DNA of 64,000 bases from Montifringilla adamsi. Its lineage: Eukaryota; Chordata; Aves; Passeriformes; Passeridae. Shown piece by piece: positions 23,731 to 35,400 of this stretch; position 1 is the stretch's first letter; every line of letters starts with the position of its first letter. A program made the translations under genes and the position numbers. The notes beneath the pieces were generated by a model. The model worked only from the letters and a program-made list of their open reading frames with translations. It was not told the origin of the DNA and did not search any database. The stretch is taken from positions 2,905,733-2,969,732 of the forward strand of contig JAGGNK010011114.1 of NCBI GenBank assembly GCA_017590115.1, in the 5' to 3' direction.

Positions 23731-25384
23731 TTAACAGATCCATTCTTGCTGCTGTGCATTTTTCCCTGTGTCCAGCAGGGGAGAGATTTTAAAATCACTC
23801 ACCTACTTGCTCTACCTATTTTCTCTGGAGCCTAGTGCCACAAATTTTTTAGTAAAATTAAACTTAGGCCTCTTGTTTCAAAAGGAATAGAACATTCCCT
23901 TGACTGTTTTTGAAAGTTACACCCTGGTTGTACAGTGTTAGAGATATGTTATTAAAAAAGAAAAAAAAAAGAAAAAAAAAGAAAAAAGGAACACACCTTA
24001 ATAAAATATTTTAAATAAAAATATTTTTTATCCCACAGGTAATCTCTGTGCATATATGCCCACGAATATGAAAGTGCTCACATACATGTTAAAAGAAAAT
24101 TTGGGCTCCTAGGCCACATTCCCTAAATCCCACACACCAAGGGATATATATCTTAACAGTACAAGCTAGACTTCATTTAGTAAAAGGATATAAATATATA
24201 ATTACTTTTTGGAAAGCATTCTTCTAGCCTTGATGACTTGGGCCACATTATCTAACACAATCCCTGTACTCTGTGAGCTTTTACTAAGCTGGAAGCATTG
24301 GGTGATTAGTTAATAAAAAAAAAAGGTCCATGTGCTAAATTTAAATTTCCAAAGAAAAGTGAGGCATAGAATATACTGTAAATTACAAGTTGTGATAAAG
24401 CCTTGGGTAATTCCAAATGATGAATGATTTAATTTTGTTTTCACAGGAAGAGGCTGAAACAAGGCTGTACCTTGCTCTGAAATGACACAATAATTGGAGT
24501 GAGCCCAGCATTACTGCATTTGTCCTTACTTAACATTTCATCAGGATCAGATGGAATTAATTTAAATCTGTGTGGTGTTTGTCAGAGGCCTCACCCTTGA
24601 GCTGCAGTGCCCTGTGCTCAGCTGTAGAACAGGTACAGCCTCTTTCAGCATCTACCTGCAGTGAGGATGCTGCAATCCACGTTTCACTGTGGGGATTTTA
24701 CAGAGTGAGAAATATTTCTGGATTAGTTAGGGAAGAGTGCTGTGTCTCTGCCAAGTGACTGTAGGATTGCTGCACAGCCAACTGGATTCCCAGGCAGCTC
24801 AAACACAATTTGTGTGTGAATAGAAGGCTGTTACAGGGCTGGACTGCATTGAGGGGAAAAGCAAAACACCACGGGGAAAAAACTGAGCAGAAGAACACTG
24901 AGAAAAATAAATATATATTTCACTAAATTGCTAAAACTGCTGGCTGTGATTACTTGATGGATATGTCAAAATATATTCTGAAAAATGATTATATGCCATT
25001 CTTGTGAAGACTGCAGTGCTGAAGAAAAATGAAATAATAGCAGAGGGGGATAAACTCCAGGAACAATTTTGCCTTTTAAAGCACACACCATATCCCCCAT
25101 GCCCAAGTTTGACAGTACAGTCTTCTCAGAGATGCCTTTTGGCCACCATAAGCCTTAGTCAGGAAAACATGCAGTGCTGTTTGACAGAATGTGCAAAAAG
25201 GGGAAATTCTGTTAGAGATTATTGAATGATTGATGGTGATTTAAATCCACTTCAGGAAAGCTGTTATGTTCTGGAATCACTTCTTGGCTAATGTGCTAAT
25301 AAAAATGCATTGTATAATGCTACTGCTGGATTTCAAACAATTTAACAGCAAAAAGTTGCCTACTGAGGAATATTGAAGGTTCCT
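23731..25384. other. Unique non-coding sequence with an A-rich patch
   Basis: An A-rich, G-interrupted patch (AAAAAAGAAAA type) lies at 23954-23988. A second at 24316-24326 is shorter. Nothing else is recognised. Confidence 0.5.
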
Positions 25385-25665
25385 CCAGAAGAAGGATAAT
25401 ATCTATAATAGACAATAATCTAACAATAATATCTTAGATAATAGACAATAATCTAACAATAACATCTATATATTATCTTTAATACCTACAGATAATAATC
25501 TAACAAAAATATCTATATCTTAGCTATAATATCTATAATATATCTATAATATATCTTATCTATATATATAGACAATAGATAATTATTGTCTATAATCTGT
25601 CTAGATATCTATAATATCTGTAGATAATAATTATCTATAATCTATAGATAAGGGATATTACTGTT
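25385..25665. repeat. Imperfect AT-rich array with ATCTATAAT and GACAATAATCTAAC words
   Basis: About 280 bp in which TATCTATAATA, AGACAATAATCTAACAATA and TATAGATA words recur at irregular spacing. Some are inverted relative to each other. Around 25571-25595, TAGACAATAGATAATTATTGTCTA-like arms with only a few central bases could form a hairpin. It appears to be a locally expanded simple sequence and not a known satellite. Confidence 0.85.
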
Positions 25666-26084
25666 ACTATTAGTTTACATTACTGTTACTCTTAGATGAT
25701 AGTAATTATGACGGCAGTGAACTGGGCCTTCTTTTCCTTTGCAAACCAGAGGGGAAACTTGCAGAAATCTTCACTGATTTCAGGATGAGTTGAGCATTTA
25801 GGAGGCAATTTGCTCAGCTTCACGTCAGGCCCTGGGTAGGTCATGGAGCAAACCCTGCATCCCCATACACGTGAAGAAGGTCAGTGGAAAGAGCCAGTGC
25901 AGATTTCTCCAGGGCAAAAAAGGCATTCCCTGGGTGCCTTTTAGGATCAGGTGAGTGCTCTTTGTTTGCCTGATTGGCTTTTGGCACAATCTCTGCTGTG
26001 GCTGCAGCTCAGCTGGTGGGACATGGAGCTGGGCTCTTCTCAGAGGGACACGGTGACAGCAGGAGAGACAACACACACAGGTCG
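25666..26084. other. Unique non-coding sequence, no gene seen
   Basis: Nothing is recognised between the AT-rich array and the following CR1 fragment. Confidence 0.5.
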
Positions 26085-26190
26085 GAAAGTGGAAAATTCA
26101 AACTTCATATTAAGGGTTGGGTGTGTTTTTTCACCGTGGAGAGGGGCAAACACTGGGAAAAAATTGCCCAGGGAAGTTGTCTTCATGTCA
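26085..26190 (+). mobile_element. CR1 LINE 3' region fragment, diverged
   Basis: GTGGAAAATTCAAACTTCAT, TTTTTTCACCGTGGAGAGGG, CAAACACTGGGAAAAAATTG and CCCAGGGAAGTTGTC follow the order of sense avian CR1 just upstream of its 3' end (AAATTCAAACT, then TTTTTCACCATGGAG, then CACTGGAACAGGTTGCCCAG). The final 100 bp of a CR1 are missing or unrecognisable. Boundaries are approximate. Confidence 0.75.
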
Positions 26191-28131
26191 CAATTCACGG
26201 TTTGTCCCAATGTACCTCCTGTGCTCGTAGGAAACTTCAGCTTTATCTCCCTGAAGTTTCTACAGGAAACAGAGATTTTTGTTGTCATTAGCAGCACTCT
26301 GAGAATGATAGGGCTCTGAACAGGAGATGCAGTACAATGGGCAGGCAGGGAATGGGGCTGAACAGTTTAATGAAACGATTTTCAAATGAATTGCCTGAAA
26401 TTCTTTGTGGCTCCGGAGCCCCCAAAGACACAAACTCCTCGGGAAGCAGAACTCATCTGGAAAATAATTTTCAGATGTCTCTGTTGCACAGAAATCCTCC
26501 TGCTCTCCCTGCCCACAGAGGTTGTTCTTCTATTTGGAATTAGCTATCTTATTGTAAAATCCAGGCTTTGCCAGGACTGCTTTTGGTATCAGTGTGGTGA
26601 GAACTTCACTCTGCCCTTTGGAACCCTCTGAAATATTTGTAGAGACAAATACATGTTCAAAAGGACAGCCCTAAAAGACCAGAGCCATGCTTTGGTGAAC
26701 TCTCTAGTTAGGGTGTATTCCTAAATAGGCAGAAGTACAAGGGAACAACCTGTAAACTCAAATAATATCATTTACTTGGGTTTGATGGATGTGTTTTTCA
26801 GGACACTGCTGTGCATAACAGAATTTGTTTTGGTTTTTTTCCCCTCTAACAATGAATTTGGGGAACATGAATCTCTCACCTCTGTCTTTCATCTGCCTAA
26901 TTTTACATACACAAAATAAATAAAAGCAATCAGAGAACCACAGGAAATGCAAGATAAAGTGGATGCTTATGTGTTTGGTTTGCCATCTGTTTTATTTGGG
27001 ACCAAATACCTGTGTATTCAGTCCAAAACCACAGTGTGTATTTCTTTTATTATCCATGCATGCTGCTTGCCTCATATTTAATCATATTTTTGTTATTTTA
27101 TTACAACTCTACAGATATGAATTAGGTAATTAAAACTCCTCCAGAAAAATTTTAACACCTGTTCTGTACCTTAAATATTGTTTACAGAATTCAGAAAGCT
27201 GTGAAACTTTATTTTGTTGAACAGATCCTTATTACTTTAAAGTGCTACACTATCCTCGTACTCCTATTTTGTGAGGAAGCTGCTGGAATCAAAGAGAAAG
27301 CTGACTGCTGCTGGATCTGATTATTACAAATTATGTGTCAGTTGTTGCAGCAAGAGACAGGAGGAATTTTTATTTTATTTTTTTTTAATTTTGTCTTTAA
27401 GGAAAATCAAGTTTCCACGTTGCAAGGAAGAGTTGCTAGTGGCTAAAACCTGATAATTTCAATTGGCTTTGCTCCATCAGCCACAAGGAAAACACCTGGC
27501 AAGCTGCTGCATCCCAGCCAAGCCTTGTTAACCTTTTGGCCTTCACAGTAACTATCAGCAGGCACCGAGTCAGTGCTGCTAATAAACTGGCATTAAAACT
27601 TCCACCTGCTAATAACATCTTATTGCTTTTCAGGATTAAATAAAAGGAAATGAGCTGTTTAATTACGGTCAGAGAAATTCTGCAGCGCTGTGCTGCCTTG
27701 GATGGTGACAGTAATGCTGAAATGTGTTTAAGGATGTGGCTACATGAACTGATGGCTTCAGAGGTGAGCCAGAATGGCAGCAGCTCTTCTGTGTTAATTT
27801 TTGGCTTGTAGGAGGTGTGAAACATCTTATTTCTACATGAGAGTAAGACAAACTGTGGGCAGTCTTTTCAAAAACATGTGTAGATAGTTGTAAGCAAGGT
27901 TGTATTCATGGAATTTTTTTTCCCTCCCCTTTAATGTTCTCCTTAATTATTCCGCTTTATGGGGAATTCTTTGCTGGTTTTTAATTTGTTTCCTTGCCTC
28001 ACTGCTAGCAAAACCCCCAGTTCTGGTTTTCTTTATGCAGCAATGAAGCAGGAGAGAGACAAACACTCTAGCCAAAATTTTTATTCTGTTGAGGGGGAGT
28101 TCTTCCTTTCTGATTTTTTTGGAGCATGTGA
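26191..28131. other. Unique non-coding sequence, no gene seen
   Basis: No further repeat or gene is recognised. Short open frames (129 codons or fewer) carry no known domain. Confidence 0.5.
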
Positions 28132-28171
28132 AGAAAAAAAAAAAAAAGAAAAAAAGAAAAAAAGAAAAAAA
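28132..28171. repeat. A-rich (AAAAAAAG)n tract
   Basis: A-runs of five to fourteen bases separated by single G. It makes the lysine-rich end of a spurious frame here. Confidence 0.9.
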
Positions 28172-29595
28172 ACCCCTAGAGGAGCAAAAATGTTGCCTGG
28201 AAGTCTCATGTGTGTGATGTAGGCTGATTTAATATGTCTGTCTGTCTTTCTTTGCCTCATTTTCCACTTCTTTCCCTGATACCTTGATTATTTCAGGCCA
28301 AAGAGAGCTGGATTTTGAAGCACCAGCAATGCACCACAGCCCCTGTGGAGGTCTGGTGTGGATTTTTGGCTTGTTTTGGAAAAAGGAATGCAAATACCAC
28401 GTACTAAATGAAAAAAGCAATGCCTTGCTGGTCCAGTCCCAGTGGGACCAACTTCATAATGCATTTTCAACAGAAAGTGATTTTCATAGTGATGTTGCAA
28501 TGTCTGAATTCCAACAGTTTTCATAGCTTGGAACATGAATATCTATCAAAATTAAGATCACCCTTTTAAAAAGAGGTGTACTGCAGGAATATTTTGCTTT
28601 TAAATAACAATTCCCACAACGTATTCCAGCCTCTCACTTCTTCCTGGTGGAGAAATAAGGACTTGGAGGGAGGGACTGCGAAGTCGAGGGAAGCTCAAGT
28701 CATGTTTTAGGAATTCTCATTTATTTCTCCTGTGAGCCTTGGCTGGGCTGTCAGCATGATGCAGCCTTGCTGTGGTGAGCTGCTGGGAGGCAGCATCTTC
28801 AAAGACAATACATCTTGAAAAGGACAAAGGGAAGCATTCCTGTTATGCACGCAGTTTGAGTGTTTATAGTTTGCACTTTTTCATTCCTCTTTTTCGTTTT
28901 TCAGAGGAACTGTTGTTGGGAATGCTTATCCTGCTTTAGAAAAAAAAAAAAAAAGATTTTCTTAGATTTCTTAGCTTCTTTTTTGATTAAAGCATAGGCA
29001 GAGTGTGTTTCTGACCACTTTAAAAGTGACTTGTGAACTGTGTGGACAGAGGAATTAAAAGCCACAATAAATTCCATTGTATTTTACATTAAATTGTTGT
29101 GTGGCAGCAGTTTCTAGCGAGACAGAGGCAAAGCAAAATGATTGCAGGGTGCACATTTGCCTTCCTAAAGGTCATCAAGTTATGAGAGACAAGATAGAAT
29201 TTTGGCAATCTCAGATTTGAAGGGGTAGCTGTGTGCCTGTAGCTTAATGAAGATTTTAATTGTTTTAGTCAATGAAATAAGAAATGCTGCTCAGAAAAGT
29301 GCTCTCTGTGGTCTCTTAGAACGATGATTTTAGTACAAACAATTGCAGAGCCTCAAGCCTGCACGTTGTGACTGAGTATTTCAGGCCTTTGCACGTGTGA
29401 GGAAATCAATTATGCCACTCTTCATTTGCACAGCAAAACCCTCTCTCATATTAATATTTCTTTTGTGGGGAGATTGCTAGTTTGTTTTTTTTTTTTCCTT
29501 CACAGTCAGGATTTCTGATTCTGGAAGCAGCCCATAGCACACAGGTACAGTCTCACAAGGACTGACTTCAGGTTTTCTATCTGTTGAGCTCGACT
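28172..29595. other. Unique non-coding sequence, no gene seen
   Basis: Nothing is recognised. A pure A-run lies at 28940-28954 and a T-run near 29487-29498. Confidence 0.5.
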
Positions 29596-29795
29596 CAATA
29601 TTATATATATTTAATATTAATAATTTAATTAATATTAATTTAATAAATATATTTATATTTATTAATTTTATATTTATATATCAACTTAATATTAATTTAA
29701 TAAATATTATTTATCTTTATATATTTATTTATTTTATTTATTTATAAAGAAAGACTATTTACTATTTTATTTATTTATTTATAGTATTTTATTTA
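29596..29795. repeat. AT-only array, TTAATATTAA and (TTTA)n
   Basis: About 200 bp of nearly pure A and T. The left half is built from TTTAATATTAAT words that are self-complementary, the right half from TTTATTTATTTA. Inverted symmetry of the left half would allow cruciform or slipped structures. Confidence 0.9.
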
Positions 29796-30972
29796 ACTCT
29801 AACTCCTTCCTCTCCGAGTCTTGTGCACCTCCATCCCAGCTGGGACACAACTCCTTTTCTAGAGATTCAACAAGAGACAGCTTGTTTATTCTCTTTGTGT
29901 GTTTTTGCCCTACTGCTGCTAAAAGTAGGGCAAAACTTTGGAGAAAATGCCAAGGTACAGATCCAAGTGGAGATTAAAGGGAACAAACTGACTGCCTGTC
30001 ACAAAAATCCTGGTGGTGTAGCTTTGGAACATGGAGGAAAAAAAAAGGAATGAAATTTCATGTGCTATTGGCATCCCCCGTGTATTGTAGACTTCATTTT
30101 AGTGTTGGTTATAGCACAACTCCTGCATTGAGGGTTTTTTGCTTTTCTTTTTCTCTAGGAAAGACAGTAATAGCTGGGGGTGTGTAAGATCTAGGGTCCG
30201 AGCATATTTTTTGTGGAAATTAAAACTTGGGTGCCCCAGAGCCTCCAATGAGACAGCTTCTTCTTGAAAAGCTTAGTAGGAACATTTCCTTCAAAACTGG
30301 TTTTTTTTTTTCTGTCATGTATTTTCTTTCCCCTCCCAGTAATTACAAACAAAAGCTGTTGATGAAAGAAACCAACTCTCTCCAAGATCCACACTTCTAA
30401 CAGCAGTTCTGTCACTGAGGAGATTTATTGATGGTATTTTCAGGGTTTGTCCCTCTCTCTGTGTGATGGGAGATGCCAGTGGCCTGTTGAGACACGGATT
30501 TTGTCTCCTTAGAAAGTGCTCTTGCTTCAAAACTGGGTGGGGAAATCAGCCTTATTTTCAGAGGTCAGGGGGATACACTGAAAAGGAAACGTGCATGAAG
30601 GAATATTTCTGGGTTTTGTCAGGTAACCCAGCAATAATTGCTACGCCAGAGTGTGCTCTAGCTACCATTGACCCTGCATGTTAAAATAGAAATGTTTTGA
30701 ATGAGTAACATCTCTCTGAAAAGCTCACTGTCAGGGCAGTCCTCTGTCCTGGTTGGTGTTACTAGTGCTCATCTTGCTTGCTGGTAGATTTTTCATTACT
30801 AGCAGCATTTTGCCAATCTGATCTCATTTTGTGATTTACACCTTGCCTTCAGGTCTGCAGTTTTTTATTGCATTTCTAAACCAGGCCTCTCAGGGCACAG
30901 GTAGCACGATGGGCCCTGCAGAGCAGGGGTTGTGGCACCAGGGATCAAATTTAAGTTTGCAGCGCCTGGGAC
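29796..30972. other. Unique non-coding sequence, no gene seen
   Basis: Nothing is recognised up to the LTR. The last six bases, TGGGAC (30967-30972), are the left target-site duplication of the LTR that follows. Confidence 0.55.
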
Positions 30973-31352
30973 TGTAGCTATGATATTTTATGAAAAATCC
31001 TTTCCTAGGATTTTTCCCCTCCTGAGAGCTGAGGGCCTCAGGAAAGGAATGTAAACAATAATATCTGCTGCTGTGGGACGCAACAAGTGCATCTTCCATT
31101 GCTTCTTGTGGATTGTTTTCAATTGATGACCAGTCACAGCCACCTGTGCCGAGGCTCTGAGCAGACACAGGATTTTTGTTATGCATTTCTATTCTTGTTC
31201 TTTGTAGCCTTCTGATCTTTCTTTTTTCTCTCTGTTCTTTTAGTATAGTTTTAATGTAGTATTTTAGTATAACATATAAGATAATAAATCAGCCTTCTGA
31301 GAAACATGGAGTCAAGCCTCGTGTCTCCACGCACGGGGTGTTCACCTCAACA
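30973..31352 (+). mobile_element. Solo LTR with perfect 6-bp target-site duplication
   Basis: The element starts TGTAGCTATGATATTTTATG and ends CACCTCAACA, giving canonical TG...CA ends. TGGGAC flanks it on both sides (30967-30972 and 31353-31358), a perfect 6-bp target-site duplication. That length is typical of beta-retrovirus-like (ERVK) integrations. An AATAAA polyadenylation signal lies at 31283-31288, so the LTR reads on the plus strand. A hairpin with a 9-bp stem (AAAAATCCT/AGGATTTTT) and 5-base loop sits at 30993-31015. No internal viral genes are present, so two LTRs recombined to leave one. A second copy of the same family is at 47164-47695. The sequence resembles a common passerine LTR, by memory only. 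Confidence 0.95.
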
Positions 31353-31480
31353 TGGGACAGTCCTCACTGGGGGTGTCTGAGAGGCAAATGCAGCTCCACT
31401 TTCTGTTTGTTATTTTATTTCCAGCTGTGGCAAAGGGATAGGCATCAAGGCAGGAAGGCTCCCAAGATCCTGAAGGGAAC

Positions 31481-31502
31481 ATGCACAGGCATGCCTGTGC
31501 AT
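31481..31502. repeat. Perfect 22-bp palindrome
   Basis: The 22 bases from 31481 to 31502 equal their own reverse complement, centred on the CATG between 31490 and 31493. The inner ten bases AGGCATGCCT fit the p53-family half-site pattern RRRCWWGYYY exactly. It could bind a dimeric factor or form a short cruciform. It lies 128 bp downstream of the solo LTR end, outside the element. Function is unknown. Confidence 0.9.
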
Positions 31503-33690
31503 TAATATGTATTACAGGCACGTGATTTTCCTTGCAAACGGGAACGTCTCTGCAAAGAGTGATAAGCCCTGGGTTCCTTTTCTGTGACACTGCCTATAAT
31601 TGCTAGGGAAAAAAATGGGCTTAAATTTAAAGTTCCTGGAGCACTGCTCAGTATCCACAGAGTGGATTTTCAGCTCTATTTTTAGCCTGTTGCTTGCTGG
31701 GTTAGAATGCAAATAGCTGTGTGCACTCTGGAGCTGCAGAAGTCCACACAGACAGAAAACAGGAGGGAAGTTGTGCCTGTCCCCACTGAAGAGTTTTATA
31801 ATTTTTTCCTCTTTGTTACTGCCCAATATTCAATGTATTTGCTGCTACAGATCTTTCAAGCACGTGAGCTGTTGGCTACTGCTGATTGTCTGACTATTAA
31901 TATAAAACTATCTTCTTGCAAACTCTGGTCCATCCAAAATAAAATGAATGGGACCAGTGCTACTGTTTGCCAGCAGACAGGTTATCCCTCAAGCCAAGAT
32001 CAGTCTTGGGCAGTGGGGTAAAAAAATATAAATTTTTTCATAATGGAATGAACAATTAATGCCTGGGAAGCAGCTCTGAAGTGAAATGCTCTCCTAAATT
32101 ATTTTTACAAACCTGCTTATTTTTTTTAAAATAATCTTGACAAGTGACATAATGAATTGGCAAAATGAAAAGGACCCTGTCAGTTGCCACTCTATATAAA
32201 CAGTAAGATTGGAGCAACCATCTGTATTACACTTCTCTGAAGAGATATATAGGAAAATATATATAAAAGATATTAGTGGTACCCTTTTACTCCCATTGAT
32301 CTTGCTCAGAACCTAGGTAGCAACCTAAAAAAACTAATTTCTTGCATATTTCTTCTCAAAATAGGTTTTATTTTGGCTTGATTACAGCCTCCTTTTTTTT
32401 TGCAAAAAATCTTCTTCCAACTCCTTCTAGACTGAAATAATGCTGGGGCAAACAACTGTGAGTCGGTGAAATTTAGAGGTGGCAGTGGGGGGCCATGTAA
32501 AGGCTCTGAGATCCTTAAAACGAGGGGAAGCCATCAGACAGCAAGAAGTGGCAGTCATACGTGCTGTGTGCTGGATTGCACCTAACCATGCAGCTCTTGA
32601 TTTGCATTTCCTGCCACTGACCTGCTTCAATTCACTATTTGGGGTGTATTTCCTGCTGCAGACAAAATGGGAGAGTCCCTCTGGTGAACCCTGGTTTACC
32701 TCAGGGCAGGGAGAGGGATTTTGTGGCTAAAAGTTGCATATCTTTCAGGGTTTTTCAGTTTGTTGGGGATTGTGACTAAAGCCCATCAGCAATCTTCCAG
32801 TTTGGTACTGATACACAAAGCACTTGTCCTTGTTTTTGCAATAAATTGAATTTTCTTTGCAAACTGAAATTTTAGCATCATCTGACAGGAAGCAATATGT
32901 ATTTCAATGTTTCAGCTGTAAGACAAAAGTCAGTTTAGATACAAACTTCCAACACCTGTGAATTTATCTAGAGAGTTGGTGATAGTTCAGTCCTGGGAAG
33001 GAAAATTATTGGTGCTCTAAAATGTACAGTACTGGCTCATTTTAGGACACAGCATCACTTCATTAGTATAATTCACTGTATCACAGTGTTTGCTATGTGC
33101 AGGTCATTTTCATATTTGCCAGGAGTCTAACACCAAAAAAAAAAATTTTTTTATGCTTTAGGATTTTGTGGGCTCTTTAGATAACTCTGCTCTGCCACTT
33201 TGACTCTGTTTTGGCCCCTGCACACATCTAGGTTATAAAACTTCCTTTGCATAAGTTTCAAAGTCTCCTGAGTGCTCTGAGAAGCAAGAACCTCTGGGCT
33301 CTGTGAGACAGGAAAGAAATCTGTGACAAGTTATAATAGTCAAGGTTAATTTTGAGGCAGTGTGTGTTTACTGCCTCTTAGGGGAGCATCTCACTGCTTT
33401 GCATGCTGCTTACTTGTTTCTGGAGCTGGAGAAACACTGCTTAAAAGGATTAATTTGGCAGGCACTCCTGAGACTTTAGAAGGTAAACAACTGTTTCTTT
33501 TTTGTCAATATGGCAATTAAGGTCTGGGAGATTAAAGAAAAGAAAGTAAATGCAGTTTTGGCTCCTTCTGTAGACTGATGGCTTAGTGAGCCTTTGAATA
33601 TTTAATGAGGTGCTTTGATGGTTCTGGAGTACCAAAATCCAGATCAGGTGTGAAAAATGGAAGAACAGTGAACTGCAAGGTGGGACTTGT
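31503..33690. other. Unique non-coding sequence, no gene seen
   Basis: No gene or interspersed repeat is recognised. A self-complementary A/T run (A-run followed by T-run) lies at 33136-33151. Confidence 0.5.
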
Positions 33691-33803
33691 GTGATGCCCA
33701 GAATCAGGTGTGTGGGGTTTCTTTCTTTATGTGATGCCCAGAATCAGGTGTGTGGGGTTTCTTTCTTTATGTGATGCCCAGAATCAGGTGTGTGGGGTTT
33801 CTT
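33691..33803. repeat. Perfect 40-bp tandem repeat, 2.8 copies
   Basis: Three copies begin GTGATGCCCAGAATCAGGTG at 33691, 33731 and 33771. The first two are full 40-bp units and the third stops after 33 bp. I see no mismatch among them, which points to a very recent expansion or possibly an assembly effect. Each unit carries GTGTGTGGGGTTTCTT. Confidence 0.97.
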
Positions 33804-35029
33804 CTGCTGGAGATTGGTGTCCTGGCTGTTTTGGTAAATGAAGGTGTTCAGATGCTTGGAGAGTTCTGCTGTTGGCCTCTTTTAACATCATCTTTACCAA
33901 AACCTCTGTCTAGTTCTGAGTCATGGTCCAAAGCAAGGAATCTTCCTCATAAAGCCAGCAAAATTGTTAAAAATGTTACCATGAATAGAACTGTGTATTT
34001 CAGAGTCACTTGAAGGAGTCAGAAGTGATGTTCAAGGTGATCTTTTAGCAGCCTTTAAAGCTGCTGGGACAGTTTTATTCTTAGATTTTTTTTTCCCCCC
34101 TCGGGTGACACAAACCAGGCTTTAACATCCTCTGTAGGTATTTTCTCCTTGTCTCCCATTTTGGGCAGAACACTTAAGGGGGTGGCTCGCATGTCTCTTC
34201 AAATATGTCTTCAGGGAATTAATTAAATTGTCTTTCTCAAAGTGGGTGGGCATTTAGAGGAAGTTTAATTTGAAATCAGAAATTAAAAAGGTCTGAAGTT
34301 AATTCAGAATGCTTTTTATATGACATTATAGCTGGAGAAGCTGTCAGAGTGTTACCTGTGTGTAGTGGGAGGACAGCTCTTATTTTAATCATTTTCTTCC
34401 CCATTTTCCCCCCTGGCCCAGTGCTGTTCCTCCTCTTTGCAATCCCCAATCTGCTTTTTTCTGGAGTGGGAAAGAGATGAACCTTTGAAGAAGCAGAGCA
34501 GCAGAAATCCAGGTTTTGAACAAGACCCTAATATATCCCTCAGGGAGCTCTTTGTGCCTTTATTTTGGCACACCAGTGCTCTTCAAGTGGCAGTGCTGGC
34601 TTCAGGCCCTCTGGATCTTCTTCGTGACAAATTCAGGGAGAAATAAATGTGATTGCTTTTCTGGCTAAGTGAAGAACTTTATCCATTCTGAATTGCCTCC
34701 CCTGACCTGCCCTGCTTTATCAAATTGAAGAGCAATGTAAAGACAGCCACGCTTCACTCCCTGAGCAGCTGGGCTGTTTTCCAGAAGGAAGAGGGGAGGA
34801 ACATGAGCCCTCTCCCTCTGGAGGTGCTGTCTGCTGGCCCAAAGTGATCCCTGTGGGGGGAATTTGGGATGTAGACAAGTCCCTGGGATGAATCCAGGCT
34901 TGCTGAGGGGGGCTGCCCAATGCCACTGCAAAGATGCTGTAGGTTATCTTAGGAAGGCTGTGGTGATTGGGAATTTTCTCCAGGAAAACTTCACACCTGC
35001 TGTCAGGAAGGGAAAGAAAGAAGATCTGG
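33804..35029. other. Unique non-coding sequence, no gene seen
   Basis: Nothing is recognised with confidence. GC content rises from about 34700 towards the following CR1-like piece. Confidence 0.5.
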
Positions 35030-35170
35030 TGTGGCTACAGGCTCTCCATGCCTTTCCAGGCCTTGGGAAGTGTTTGGGGCAGCCTTGGGAGCCATCTCCA
35101 GGCACATGGAGAATGAGAAGGTAACCGGGAGCAGCCTGTGCAGGATTTTCCTGGTCAAACATTTCCCCCA
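35030..35170 (+). mobile_element. Possible old CR1 ORF2 fragment
   Basis: CCAGGCACATGGAGAATGAG, AAGGTAACCGGGAGCAGCCT and a following CCTGGTCAAAC recall the CR1 ORF2 stretch upstream of the reverse-transcriptase core (AGGCACATGAAGGA, then AGGTGACTGGGAGCAGCC, then CCTGACCAACCT). The match is short, so the call is tentative. A consensus alignment would settle it. Confidence 0.4.
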
Positions 35171-35335
35171 AGCACCTCTTGCAATGAAATGAGAGGGTCT
35201 CCAATTGTGGCTGGTTTGGGGAAATATGGGCTGGGAAAGCAGACAGGGAAGTGGATGAAATGTGGTTGTATGATCCAAAGGGCTGAGATAATTTCTGGGT
35301 GTGAGATGTCTCCCTAAGAGATCAATTCTGATAAT
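35171..35335. other. Unique non-coding sequence
   Basis: Nothing is clearly recognised. It may continue the CR1-like fragment in a more diverged form. Confidence 0.4.
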
Positions 35336-35400
35336 ATAAATATCTATATTTATATAGTTACAATAATATATAGTATTTATAATACTATAAATATCTTTAT
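35336..35400. repeat. AT-rich microsatellite-like tract
   Basis: ATATAAATATCTATATTTATA and TATAATACTATAAATA words. Ordinary AT-rich simple sequence with self-complementary pieces. Confidence 0.85.
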
